A DNA stretch of 64,000 nucleotides from Saccharothrix syringae (lineage in GTDB: Bacteria; Actinomycetota; Actinomycetes; Mycobacteriales; Pseudonocardiaceae). The stretch is from positions 9,176,001 to 9,240,000 of the forward strand of contig NZ_CP034550.1 of NCBI RefSeq assembly GCF_009498035.1, written 5' to 3'. This document shows positions 18,497 through 26,384 of the stretch, in pieces. The notes under the pieces were generated by a model, which was not told the DNA's origin, made no database searches, and worked only from the letters and a program-made list of their open reading frames with translations. The translations under genes were made by a program, and so were the position numbers. Within the stretch, counting starts at the first letter, position 1. Each line of letters begins with the position of its first letter.

Positions 18497-18561
18497 ACGA
18501 GGGCAGGCCGGCGTGCAAGGGGCATCCAGCCCGCGGCGGCGGAACGCCGGCCCGCCCTCGT
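18497..18561. other. Long imperfect hairpin with 29-base loop
   Basis: An 18-bp arm at 18497-18514 (ACGAGGGCAGGCCGGCGT) pairs with 18544-18561 with a single mismatch. The loop of 29 bases is long for a terminator. It lies between the AfsR-like promoter and the terminator at 18631-18667, in a stretch without coding sequence, and could be a second terminator or a structured small RNA. Confidence 0.5.
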
Positions 18562-18630
18562 CCCTGAACCACCGGAGTCGGGCCACCCGGTAGGGGGTGG
18601 TCCTCCTCCCTTGCCCTCCCCCCAGTGAAC

Positions 18631-18667
18631 GGGCCGCGGTCGGGATCCGAACCCCCGACCGCGGCCC
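18631..18667 (-). terminator. Terminator downstream of dedA
   Basis: GGGCCGCGGTCGGG (18631-18644) pairs perfectly with CCCGACCGCGGCCC (18654-18667) around a 9-base loop. It lies 180 bp past the DedA gene stop, after a tandem repeat, and should end the DedA transcript. Confidence 0.75.
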
Positions 18668-18731
18668 ATTCGCGCTGCTCAGGCGGGTTGTTCACGGGCG
18701 TTGCGCGGCCTGTCGGCCAAGGCGTCGCCAG

Positions 18732-18800
18732 GCATGTTGCCGGGGCATTGCCGGGCATGTTGCCGGGGCGATGCCGGGCATGTTGCCCGAGGCGTTGCCA
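18732..18800. repeat. Tandem 23-bp repeat in dedA 3' region
   Basis: Three consecutive 23-bp units start at 18732, 18755 and 18778, each beginning GCATGTTGCC; the first two differ at two positions. More decayed copies extend on both sides (about 18705-18845). The array fills the space between the DedA stop codon and the terminator hairpin at 18631-18667. Confidence 0.85.
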
Positions 18801-18848
18801 GACACGCGGCCCAAGCGCGTCACCCCGAGGCGTCGCCAGGCGGGTCGC

Positions 18849-19502
18849 TCAGGCGACCTCTTCCAGCTCCGGCTCCGGCAGCCGCCCCTGCCGCGCCGCG
18901 GCCTTGCGCCGGCGCAGCACCACCACCGCGCCGACCACGACGGCGAGCCCGAGCAGGACCCACATCACGCCGTTGAACACGGACTCGATGTACTTCGCCG
19001 AGGCCCCGGCCGCCGAACCGATGCCGATGTGCAGCGCCGACCAGCTCACCGCGCCCGCGATCGAGGCGGGCAGGAACCGGCGGTACTCCAGCTTGGAGGC
19101 ACCGGCGCTGGCGGGCACCAGGGTCCGCACCACCGGCATGAACCGGGCGACCAGCACCGCCCACGCGCCGCGGCGGCGCAGCAGCTCGCCGGCCCGGTCC
19201 CAGTGCTCCTGGCCGAGCTTGCGGACCACCTTGCTGTCGCGCAGCCGGTCGCCGTACCGGCGGCCGAGGAAGTAGCCGACGCTGTCGCCGACCGCGGCGC
19301 AGACCGACACCACCAGCCACATGACCAGGAACCTCGGCACCGAGGTCACCGTGGTGGAGGCCAGCAGCAGGGCGCTCTCGCCCGGTGCGATGAAGCCCAC
19401 GCCGAGCGTGCACTCCGCCAGCGTCAGCGCGCCCGTCACCGCCAGCACGGCGGGTTGGGGCAGACCGGCCAGCCCCTCCAGGGCGTCGGTCAGCAAGGCC
19501 AT
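18849..19502 (-). CDS. DedA-family membrane protein
   Basis: A 217-residue polytopic protein. The family signatures GVGFIAPGESALLLA, GDSVGYFLGRRYGDRL and FMPVVRTLVPASAGASKLEYRRF (split here by helices) are all present, including the conserved acidic Glu of the APGE motif. DedA proteins are membrane transporters related to undecaprenyl-phosphate and phospholipid recycling. ATG at 19502. The acidic tail PEPELEEVA is cytoplasmic. Confidence 0.93.
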   Translation of the reverse strand: MALLTDALEGLAGLPQPAVLAVTGALTLAECTLGVGFIAPGESALLLASTTVTSVPRFLVMWLVVSVCAAVGDSVGYFLGRRYGDRLRDSKVVRKLGQEHWDRAGELLRRRGAWAVLVARFMPVVRTLVPASAGASKLEYRRFLPASIAGAVSWSALHIGIGSAAGASAKYIESVFNGVMWVLLGLAVVVGAVVVLRRRKAAARQGRLPEPELEEVA

Positions 19503-19754
19503 GGTTCGTCCCCCGGGATTTCGTCGTGGTCGCGCGCCGCCCGACGGCGGCCGTCGCGCAGGGTAGGGCTGCCGGGTTGCGGCGGTTCGAACGGCCCGGG
19601 TCCAGCACGCACTCGTCGTGTGTCACCCGTTCCGGGGAGATCTCACCGAACCGGGTGAGGCGAGCGCATCGGACCACGGTCGGACGACGAACCAGACTTC
19701 GGTCGTACCGGGGGTGGCCGAGAGTCAGGGGTGGCCGAGGGGCAGGGGCGGGCG
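19503..19754. other. dedA upstream region, no gene seen
   Basis: This is the first part of the 413-bp gap between the DedA start and the DUF397 stop. No convincing gene on either strand; it should contain the dedA promoter. The rest of the gap holds a terminator hairpin (19755-19792) and a 20-bp tandem repeat. Confidence 0.4.
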
Positions 19755-19792
19755 CGGTGCGGGGGCGCACCCTCGGGCACGCCCCCGCACCG
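19755..19792 (-). terminator. Terminator of XRE-DUF397 operon
   Basis: A 13-bp perfect stem, CGGTGCGGGGGCG (19755-19767) with CGCCCCCGCACCG (19780-19792), around a 12-base loop. It follows the 20-bp repeat array in the 3' region of the DUF397 gene. Confidence 0.7.
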
Positions 19793-19800
19793 GGCCTTTC

Positions 19801-19920
19801 GGCGCACTGCGCCTTTCAGCCCAGCATTACTTCTTCCAGCCGAGCATTACGCCCTTCAGCCGAACATCACACCTTTCAGTCCAGCACTACACCCTTCAGC
19901 CCGGCATTACGTCCTTCAGC
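19801..19920. repeat. Array E: six 20-bp units overlapping the DUF397 stop codon
   Basis: Cores TTCAGC (once TCCAGC, once TTCAGT) recur at 19815, 19835, 19855, 19875, 19895 and 19915, exactly 20 bp apart. The last copy contains the TGA of the DUF397 gene. On the minus strand most units read CTGAAGG followed five or six bases later by ATG or GTG, so the array looks like a copied gene 3' end. Confidence 0.88.
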
Positions 19921-20107
19921 CCAGGTCGAACGCGCCGTCCTTCACCGTCGCGACGAAGCGCGCCCACTGCGCGGCCCCGAAGTCCAGCTCGCCGCCGCTT
20001 CGGTCCTTCGAATCGCGCACGCCCGCGCCCGAGGCGCCGAGCGCGATTTCCACGCACTCCGGCCCGCCCGCGGACGACCGGCTGCTCTTCCGCCACTCTC
20101 GCTGCAT
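19916..20107 (-). CDS. DUF397 domain protein
   Basis: A 63-residue protein with the full DUF397 pattern: WRKSSRSSAGGPECVEIAL, VRDSKDRSGGELDF and QWARFVATVKDG. These short acidic partners are nearly always encoded next to XRE/DUF5753 regulators in actinobacteria and are thought to act as antagonists of them. ATG at 20107 with GGAG upstream, 17 bp after the XRE gene stop, so the pair forms one operon. Its stop codon lies in the first unit of a 20-bp tandem repeat. Confidence 0.93.
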   Translation of the reverse strand: MQREWRKSSRSSAGGPECVEIALGASGAGVRDSKDRSGGELDFGAAQWARFVATVKDGAFDLG

Positions 20108-20124
20108 GGCAGTTCACTCCTGGT

Positions 20125-20973
20125 TCAGGTGAGCTCGCGCGCCACCTGCTCGATCAGGTCGGCCGACATCACCGGGTCGAGTGATTCAGCGCAGAGCCGC
20201 GCGAACGTGTTGGAATACCTGGCGACGTCGGAAGGCTGTTCCAAATAGACGTCGCTTCGTGAGCTTTCGATGTATACCACGTCCGGGTCCAGTTTCTCCG
20301 GAAAGGTCAGTATGACGAAGGGGCCGTCCATCGCGGCGTGGCTGCCCGCGGTGAAAGGGGCCACCTGGAGGGTGACGTTGGGGAGTTCACCGATGGCGTT
20401 CAGCCGGTGCGCCTGCTCCGCCATCACCTCGCGGCCGCCGACCAGTCGGCGCAGCGCGGCCTCGTCCACGACGACGTGCAGGCGCAGCGGGTCGTCCTCG
20501 GTGAGCAGGGCCTGGCGGGCCTTGCGCAGCTTGACCCGGCGGTCGACCTCGGCCGGTGAGGCGCCGGGCAGGACGTCGCGGATCAGCGCCCTGGTGTACG
20601 CCTCGGACTGGAGCAGGCCGGGCACCATCAGCCCCTGGTAGGTGCGCACCGACTCGGCGTCGGCCTCGAAGCCGACGTAGCGGCCGGGCGCGATGTCGCC
20701 GAACTCGTCCCACCACGCCTTGCGGCGGGCCTCGCGGGCCAGCTGCACCAGCTCGTCGCACGTGTCGGGGTCGGCGCCGTAGGCCATCAGCATGTCGCGG
20801 ACGTCACGCGGCGTGACGCCGACCCGGCCGGTCTCGATGCGGCTGATCTTGGACGCGGAGCACTCCAGGCGCTCGCCCACCTCCTCGATGGTCAGCTCGG
20901 CCGCCTCGCGCAGTCGGCGCAGCTCGCCGACCAGCCGGCGCCTGCGCAGCGTCGGACTGCTGCCCCGTGGCAT
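20125..20973 (-). CDS. XRE-family regulator with DUF5753 domain
   Basis: A 282-residue DNA-binding protein. The helix-turn-helix spans about residues 12-65 (LREAAELTIEEVGERLECSA then KISRIETGR), followed by the DUF5753 region (TYQGLMVPGLLQSEAYTRAL, ARQALLTEDDPLRLHVVVDE). The ATG at 20973 follows GGAGGAGG. Family members include WhiJ-like developmental regulators. A palindrome at 21060-21072 in the divergent promoter region is a possible target. Confidence 0.93.
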   Translation of the reverse strand: MPRGSSPTLRRRRLVGELRRLREAAELTIEEVGERLECSASKISRIETGRVGVTPRDVRDMLMAYGADPDTCDELVQLAREARRKAWWDEFGDIAPGRYVGFEADAESVRTYQGLMVPGLLQSEAYTRALIRDVLPGASPAEVDRRVKLRKARQALLTEDDPLRLHVVVDEAALRRLVGGREVMAEQAHRLNAIGELPNVTLQVAPFTAGSHAAMDGPFVILTFPEKLDPDVVYIESSRSDVYLEQPSDVARYSNTFARLCAESLDPVMSADLIEQVARELT

Positions 20974-21059
20974 CGGCACCTCCTCCTGCTCCTGGGGTGA
21001 TCGGTTCCCAGTTTGTGGCGGTGCGCAGATGGAGCAAAGGCAGGTCATCCGTTCGTGTA

Positions 21060-21072
21060 CTGCAACTTGCAG
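21060..21072. promoter_or_regulatory. 13-bp palindrome between XRE gene and divergent small gene
   Basis: CTGCAACTTGCAG is a perfect dyad with one central base, located 87 bp from the XRE start and 83 bp from the divergent GTG. Its mid-position in a divergent promoter region next to a regulator gene suggests an operator. Confidence 0.45.
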
Positions 21073-21155
21073 ATGGCTGTGGGCCGGACGGAGGCTGCTG
21101 GGGCACACGCCCCGCACCGCTGGAACCCCACGACAGCCGGGAAGGAGCGCTGAAG

Positions 21156-21476
21156 GTGTCCGGCACCGTCTTCAGCCAGCTCGACAAGTCCCTCCGCGAA
21201 CACCTGGCCACGCTGGTCCACCTGGCCTCGACCGGCGACGACGAGACGGCGGCCGACCTGGCCCGCAGCGAAATGCCGCGCGTCGTGGCCGCCGTGAAGG
21301 CCCTCCTGGACGAGCACACCCCCGACGAGCACGGCCGCTGCCGCACCTGCCGCACGCGCTGGTGGAGCCGCCGCCTCCCCGCCCCCTGCCGCGCCTACCT
21401 CACCACCCAGCTCTGCCTGACCACCTTCGACGACGACCCCACCGACACCCGCACACACCTACACCGAGTCAGCTGA
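21156..21476 (+). CDS. Small cysteine-containing protein of unknown function
   Basis: A 106-residue protein. The first 55 residues form a helical region (VFSQLDKSLREHLATLVHLA), and the second half contains EHTPDEHGRCRTCRTRWW with a CxxC pair plus two later Cys, a possible metal-binding or redox motif. GTG at 21156 has GAAGGAG eight bases upstream. It is divergent from the XRE/DUF397 operon, a common place for genes these regulators control. I do not recognise a characterised family. Confidence 0.6.
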   Translation: MSGTVFSQLDKSLREHLATLVHLASTGDDETAADLARSEMPRVVAAVKALLDEHTPDEHGRCRTCRTRWWSRRLPAPCRAYLTTQLCLTTFDDDPTDTRTHLHRVS

Positions 21477-21482
21477 CCCCGC

Positions 21483-21644
21483 GCGAGTCGAACCTCCAGA
21501 CCCCGCGAGTCGAACCTCCCGACCACCCGAGTTCCACGTTCGCGCACCCCCGCCCGGCTCCGAACGTGGAGTTCACCGGTCCTGAGCGTTGAACTCGGGG
21601 GTCCTGGGGGTTCGACACGCGGGGCTTGGGCGTTCGACTCGCGG
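21483..21644. repeat. Array B: opposed 22-bp arms with central hairpin
   Basis: Left-arm cores start at 21483, 21505 (GCGAGTC) and in phase at 21527 (CCGAGTT). Right-arm units begin with GTTGAACTC or GTTCGAC at 21588, 21610 and 21632. All steps are 22 bp. The centre is a perfect 10-bp hairpin, TCCACGTTCG (21533-21542) with CGAACGTGGA (21561-21570). The array fills the 168-bp space between two convergent stop codons and probably terminates both transcripts. Confidence 0.9.
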
Positions 21645-23849
21645 TCAGGTGTGGACCGGGCGGAGGGCGGCCTGGGTCGGGTCCACCAGGTAGACGCGCG
21701 CCGCGGAGATGTCGAAGTACATGCCCACCAGGTGGAGGGCGCCCGCCGAGACGGCCTCGCGCACGCTGGGGTAGGTCATCAGGTTGTCCAGCTGCTGGGC
21801 GACGTTGGCCACGGCCAGGTGCTCGACCGCGGGCAGCTCCGACGAGGCCGCGTGGAAGCGGATCAGGCTCGGCTCGGCGGCGCGCAGCCACTCGTGCAGC
21901 CGGGAGCCCGGCCGGGCCGAGCCGTTGACCAGGGCCTTCATCGCGCCGCAGTCGGAGTGGCCGCACACCGCGATGGTCTTGACCGCCAGCACCTCCACCG
22001 CGTACTCGATCGCGGCGCCGACGGAGGCGTCGCCGTCCAGCGGCACCAGGTTGCCGATGTTGCGCACGCAGAACAGGTCGCCGGGCCCGCTGGTGGTGAT
22101 CAGGTTCGGCACCACGCGCGAGTCGGCGCACGTGATGAACAGCTGCCGCGGCCGCTGGCCGCGCGCCGCCAGCTCCGCCAGGAACGGCCGCACCAGCGGC
22201 GCCGTGGTCCGCTCGAACTCGTGCATGCCGCGGATCATCGGGTCGGCGTCCTCGCGCTGCCGCGGCACGGTCACCGCGCGCTGCCGCTGCCAGTGCGACC
22301 ACGGCGCGAACCACCTCGGCGGCGGCGACATCGGCGTCTTGCGCAGCGCCGGGATGCCGCGGGTGGCCTTGCTGAACCACGTGTCGTGCACCTCGTCGAC
22401 CTCGACCTGCCCGCCCAGCCGCTCGTAGCCGGTGCGCCACTCGTCGATCGCCTCGTACGCGCCGTGGTCGAGGAAGTCGATGTGCAGCTCCAGCACGACG
22501 CGCTGCCCGAGCGGCACCGACCGCAGCCCGCGCACCAGCCGCCCGGCGCCGAGGAACACCAGCGAACCGCGGATCACCACCCGGCAGCCGTCCGGCTCGG
22601 GCTCCACGCGCACCGACGTGCGGGTCAGCCGGTGCAGCGACCGCACCGCCGCCGCGGCCACGCCCAGCAGCACGCCCTCCACCAGCCCGAGCGCCACCAC
22701 GCCCAGCGCGGTGACCGCGTAGGCGGTGAACTCGCCGTGCCGCCACAGCGCCCGCATCCGCGGCACGCTCACCAGCCGCAGCCCGACCACCAGCAGCACG
22801 CCCGCCAGCGCGGCCAGCGGGATCAGCTCCAGCACCGACCCGAGCGCCAGCGCGAACAGCGCGATCCACAGGCCGTGCAGCACGGTCGACGCGCGGCTGC
22901 GCGCACCCGCGGCCACGTTGGTGGAGCTGCGCGCGATCGCCGCGGACACCGGCAGCCCGCCCAGCACGCCCGCCACCGCGTTGGCCGCGCCCTGGGCGAC
23001 CAGCTCGCGGTCGAGGTCGGCGCGCGGCCCGTCGTGCAGCTTGTCCAGCGCGACCGCCGACAGCAGCGAGTCCATGCTCACCACCACGGCCACGACCAGC
23101 ACCGCGAGCACCACGCCGCCCAGGTCGCCGGACGGCAGCTGCGGCAGCGCCAGCCCGGCCAGCGGGTCGTCGGGCAGGTCGACGCGCGCCACGTCCAGCC
23201 CGCCGGTGGCCAGGGTCGCGGCGAGCACGGCCACCAGCGGCGCGGGCAGCAGCGCGGTGCGCGGCAGGCGCGGCCACAGCAGCAGCACCGCGACGGTCAG
23301 CGCGCCGACCAGCACGGCGGCCCAGCTCACCTCGGTGGTGAGCGCGCGGGCGAGGTTGTCGAGCACGGAGGTGGCCGCCGTGCCGCCGAGGACGACGGCG
23401 AACTGGCCGACGGCGATGCTCAGGCCGACCCCGGCGAGCATCCCGTGCACCACGGCCGGGGACAGCGACAGCGCCAGCCGCCCCAGCTTGAGCAGGCCGA
23501 GCACCACCTGGACGAGGCCGGCGGCGAGGGTGATGGCGGCGGTGGCGGCCCAGCCGTGCTCGGCGATGACCCCCGCGATGACCACCACCATGCCCGCGGA
23601 CGGCCCGCTGACCGACAGCGGCGACCCGCTGAGCGCGCCCGCGACGACGCCGCCGACGGCCGCGGAGACGAGCCCCGCCATCAGCGGCGCGCCGGTCGCG
23701 GCGGCGACGCCCAGCGACAGCGGGACCGCGATCAGGAACACCACCACCGAGGCGGGCAGGTCGTGGCGCAGCACGCCGGCGAGGCCGCCCGGCGGGCCGG
23801 CCGTGGTGTGCTCGCCGGCGTGGGACTTGTTGGGGCGTGGTCGGTTCAC
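21645..23849 (-). CDS. SulP-family anion transporter fused to beta-carbonic anhydrase
   Basis: A 734-residue fusion. The first about 405 residues form a SulP channel (LPASVVVFLIAVPLSLGVAA, GPSAGMVVVIAG), then a STAS-like segment (about 415-490), then a beta-carbonic anhydrase from about 545. Its zinc/active-site residues are visible: CADSR (Cys near 574) and CGHSDCG (His and Cys near 631/634). Fusion of an anhydrase to SulP suggests bicarbonate as substrate, coupling CO2/bicarbonate interconversion to transport. GTG at 23849 has GAGAGGA upstream; a GTG at 23870 is possible. Confidence 0.93.
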   Translation of the reverse strand: MNRPRPNKSHAGEHTTAGPPGGLAGVLRHDLPASVVVFLIAVPLSLGVAAATGAPLMAGLVSAAVGGVVAGALSGSPLSVSGPSAGMVVVIAGVIAEHGWAATAAITLAAGLVQVVLGLLKLGRLALSLSPAVVHGMLAGVGLSIAVGQFAVVLGGTAATSVLDNLARALTTEVSWAAVLVGALTVAVLLLWPRLPRTALLPAPLVAVLAATLATGGLDVARVDLPDDPLAGLALPQLPSGDLGGVVLAVLVVAVVVSMDSLLSAVALDKLHDGPRADLDRELVAQGAANAVAGVLGGLPVSAAIARSSTNVAAGARSRASTVLHGLWIALFALALGSVLELIPLAALAGVLLVVGLRLVSVPRMRALWRHGEFTAYAVTALGVVALGLVEGVLLGVAAAAVRSLHRLTRTSVRVEPEPDGCRVVIRGSLVFLGAGRLVRGLRSVPLGQRVVLELHIDFLDHGAYEAIDEWRTGYERLGGQVEVDEVHDTWFSKATRGIPALRKTPMSPPPRWFAPWSHWQRQRAVTVPRQREDADPMIRGMHEFERTTAPLVRPFLAELAARGQRPRQLFITCADSRVVPNLITTSGPGDLFCVRNIGNLVPLDGDASVGAAIEYAVEVLAVKTIAVCGHSDCGAMKALVNGSARPGSRLHEWLRAAEPSLIRFHAASSELPAVEHLAVANVAQQLDNLMTYPSVREAVSAGALHLVGMYFDISAARVYLVDPTQAALRPVHT

Positions 23850-23879
23850 GGGGGTCCTCTCGGGCAGCACGGGGTCGAC

Positions 23880-23905
23880 GCCCCGCGCGCGTCGGGGCGC
23901 GGGGC
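23880..23905 (-). promoter_or_regulatory. Hairpin in the leader of the SulP-anhydrase gene
   Basis: GCCCCGCGC (23880-23888) pairs with GCGCGGGGC (23897-23905) around an 8-base loop, between the stop of a small leader frame and the SulP start codon. This position would allow attenuation-like control, but the stem may also be incidental in GC-rich DNA. Confidence 0.35.
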
Positions 23906-23925
23906 GGGGAAGGTGGGTGGGGCCT

Positions 23926-24012
23926 TCAGCGCGTGGCTAAGGGCAGCGTGAGCCGCGGCCAGGAGAATGCGGGTCGGCACTCGGCCCCGGCGCGGTGGTG
24001 GGCGGTCGCCAC
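23926..24012 (-). CDS. Candidate 28-residue leader peptide upstream of SulP-anhydrase gene
   Basis: A short frame (MATAHHRAGAECRPAFSWPR...) starts at GTG 24012, six bases after a very good GGAGGT, and ends 76 bp before the SulP start. It contains one Cys and is followed by a GC-rich hairpin. Short leader frames before sulfur and anion transport genes are known in actinobacteria, but this one does not match the common sequence pattern I remember, so the call is tentative. Confidence 0.35.
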   Translation of the reverse strand: MATAHHRAGAECRPAFSWPRLTLPLATR

Positions 24013-24176
24013 GGTGGCACCTCCGTGTCGGCACACTGGACGTGTCGGCACAGCCGCGTCGCTTGAGGTCGCGTCCCCACCATCATGAACGACGAGGTGG
24101 CCGGCCTGACAGTCGTTCCACCCGGTCGTGTTGATCAACGGGGTGACCGTCACTGCTGGTGACGAGCCGCGGAACC

Positions 24177-24785
24177 TCAGCGGCCGGCGAAGGCCCGCCG
24201 CACCGCGAGGGCGCCGCCCGCCGCGCCCAGGACGGCCGCCGAGACGTGCCCGACCGCCTCGGAGCCGGGCACCGCGCCGTACCACTGCGCGCCGATCAGG
24301 GGGCAGGTCACCACCAGGGCCAGCCACGGCGCGCGCAGCACCGGCGGCACCAGCGCGGTCACCGCGCCGGCCGCCGCGAGGGCCACGTCGTCGACCCCGA
24401 CGGCCACCACGGCGGACAGGTCGGTCGGGTAGGCGCCCGAGGAGGTGGCGGCCGCGGCCGCCAGGGCCGCGCCGACGTGCCCGACCGCGGCCACCGCCCC
24501 CGCCCGCCACGGGCCGACCTCGCGCTCGAAGCGCCCCAGGCACACCGCCGCGGCCGCGAGCACGAGCGCGGTGCGCAGCGCACCGGCGCCGGGGTCGAGC
24601 ACGAACGCGCTGCCCAGCAGGGCGGTCGCCGGGTGGTCGGCGAGGTTGTCGGTGTTGGCGCTGAGCGACTCGTGGATCTGCGCCGACATCCCGTCGTCGA
24701 ACACGAACCGCATCAGCAGCGCGAGCCCCGCCACGGCCGACAGGTAGCCGGCCGCGACGGGGTTCCGCCGGAAGCGCTCACGCAC
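24177..24785 (-). CDS. Rhomboid-like integral membrane protein
   Basis: A 202-residue protein with about five or six hydrophobic helices and an N-terminal basic segment (MRERFRRNPVAAGYLSAVAG). GHVGAALAAAAA and a late GHVSAAVLGAAGGALAV resemble rhomboid-family helices carrying the conserved His, but I see no GxSG serine motif, so it is probably a catalytically inactive relative. Downstream of gnd, same strand, 24 bp away. Confidence 0.7.
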   Translation of the reverse strand: MRERFRRNPVAAGYLSAVAGLALLMRFVFDDGMSAQIHESLSANTDNLADHPATALLGSAFVLDPGAGALRTALVLAAAAVCLGRFEREVGPWRAGAVAAVGHVGAALAAAAATSSGAYPTDLSAVVAVGVDDVALAAAGAVTALVPPVLRAPWLALVVTCPLIGAQWYGAVPGSEAVGHVSAAVLGAAGGALAVRRAFAGR

Positions 24786-24809
24786 CCGGCCATGATCCCG
24801 AGCCGGGGA

Positions 24810-26249
24810 TCAAGCGTCCACTTGGGACCTGTCACCCGACCAGAGGGTGTGGAAGCTGCCCTCGCGGTCGGTGCGCCGGTAGGTGTGCGCGCCGAAGAAG
24901 TCGCGCAGGCCCTGGACGAGCGACGCGGGCAGCCGCTCCGAGCGCAGGGCGTCGTAGTAGGCCAGCGCGGAGACGAACCCGGGCGCGGGCACGCCGGCGG
25001 ACACCGCCTTCACCACGACCCGCCGCCACGCCTCCTCCGCCGACTTCACCGCGTCCCGGAAGTACTCGTCGACCAGCAGCGACGGCAGGTCCGGGTTCTT
25101 GTCGTAAGCCTCGCGGATGCGGTCGAGGAAGCGGGCGCGGATGATGCAGCCGCCGCGCCAGATGGTGGCCATCGCGCCCAGGTCCAGGTCCCAGCCGTAC
25201 TCGGCGCCGGCCGCGCGCATCTGGTCGAAGCCCTGCGCGTAGGCGACCACCTTGGACGCGTACAGCGCCCGCCGCACGTCCTCCACCAGCGACTCGTCGG
25301 GCTGCGGGGTGACCTCGGCGGCACCCAGCGCCTCGCGCGCGGCGCGCCGCTGGTCTACCCGGCCGGACAGCGACCGGGCGAACACCGCCTCGGCGATGCC
25401 GGTCACCGGCACGCCCAGCTCCAGCGCCTCCTGCACGGTCCAGCGGCCGGTGCCCTTCTGCTCGGCCTCGTCGGCGATGACGTCCACCAGCGCCGAGCCG
25501 GTGTCGGCGTCGACGTGCCCCAGCACCTCGGCGGTGATCTCGACCAGGTAGGACTCCAGGTCGCCGGAGTTCCAGCCGCGGAAGACCTCGGCGATCCGGG
25601 CGGGCGTCTGGCCGCCGACGCGGTGCAGCAGGTCGTACGCCTCGGCGATGAGCTGCATGTCGGCGTACTCGATGCCGTTGTGCACCATCTTGACGAAGTG
25701 CCCGGCGCCGTCCGGTCCGACGTGGACGCAGCACGGCACGCCGTCCACCTTGGCGGCGATGTCCTCCAGCACCGGCCCGAGGTGCTTGTAGGACTCGGGC
25801 GACCCGCCGGGCATGATCGACGGGCCGTTGAGCGCGCCCTCCTCGCCGCCGGAGATGCCGGCGCCGACGAAGTGCAGCCCGGCCTCCTTCAGCCTCGCCT
25901 CGCGGCGGCGGGTGTCGGCGTAGTGGGCGTTGCCGCCGTCGATGACCATGTCGCCGGGCTCCAGCAGGGGCACCAGCTCGTCGATCACGGCGTCCGTGGG
26001 GGCGCCGGCCTTGACCATGATGATGATCTGGCGCGGGGTCTGGAGGCTCGCGACCAGCTCCTCCAGGGTCTCGGCCGGGACGAAGTCGCCCTCGTGGCCG
26101 TGCTCCTCGACGAGCGCCTTGGTGCGGGCGTGGCTGCGGTTGTGCACGGCGACGCGGTAGCCGTGCCGGGCGAGGTTGCGCGCCAGGTTGCTGCCCATGA
26201 CGGCGAGCCCGGTGACGGCGATCCGCGCGGGTGCCTCGGAGGTGTTCAT
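24810..26249 (-). CDS. gnd: 6-phosphogluconate dehydrogenase (decarboxylating, NADP type)
   Basis: A 479-residue enzyme of the oxidative pentose phosphate pathway, giving ribulose 5-phosphate, CO2 and NADPH. The Rossmann motif reads VTGLAVMGSNLARNLARHG, the substrate motif VGAGISGGEEGALNGPSIMP, and HVGPDGAGHFVKMVHNGIEY contains the catalytic Lys and the His-Asn pair. Length matches the long (non-YqeC) group. ATG at 26249; divergent from the LacI-type gene. Confidence 0.96.
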   Translation of the reverse strand: MNTSEAPARIAVTGLAVMGSNLARNLARHGYRVAVHNRSHARTKALVEEHGHEGDFVPAETLEELVASLQTPRQIIIMVKAGAPTDAVIDELVPLLEPGDMVIDGGNAHYADTRRREARLKEAGLHFVGAGISGGEEGALNGPSIMPGGSPESYKHLGPVLEDIAAKVDGVPCCVHVGPDGAGHFVKMVHNGIEYADMQLIAEAYDLLHRVGGQTPARIAEVFRGWNSGDLESYLVEITAEVLGHVDADTGSALVDVIADEAEQKGTGRWTVQEALELGVPVTGIAEAVFARSLSGRVDQRRAAREALGAAEVTPQPDESLVEDVRRALYASKVVAYAQGFDQMRAAGAEYGWDLDLGAMATIWRGGCIIRARFLDRIREAYDKNPDLPSLLVDEYFRDAVKSAEEAWRRVVVKAVSAGVPAPGFVSALAYYDALRSERLPASLVQGLRDFFGAHTYRRTDREGSFHTLWSGDRSQVDA

Positions 26250-26384
26250 GGGACCCAAGATTGCCGAAAACCGCGCCCGCGCGCACGCACGCGCGCCCAT
26301 TGCGCGCTCACTGCCCCAGATCGACTTCGGACCTCCACGGCGGGTCTGTAACATCGTGAAACAAATGTGGAACCGGGGGTGCGC

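Noticed and set aside
18631..18667. tRNA T-arm-like text (GGGGGTTCGGATCCC on the minus strand)
   Set aside because: Only three T-stem pairs would form and there is no acceptor or anticodon arm; the segment is fully explained by a perfect 14-bp terminator hairpin.
24130..24139. GTTGATCAAC palindrome as an operator
   Set aside because: It is a single 10-bp dyad, just after the rhomboid-like gene stop, with no promoter or regulator context.
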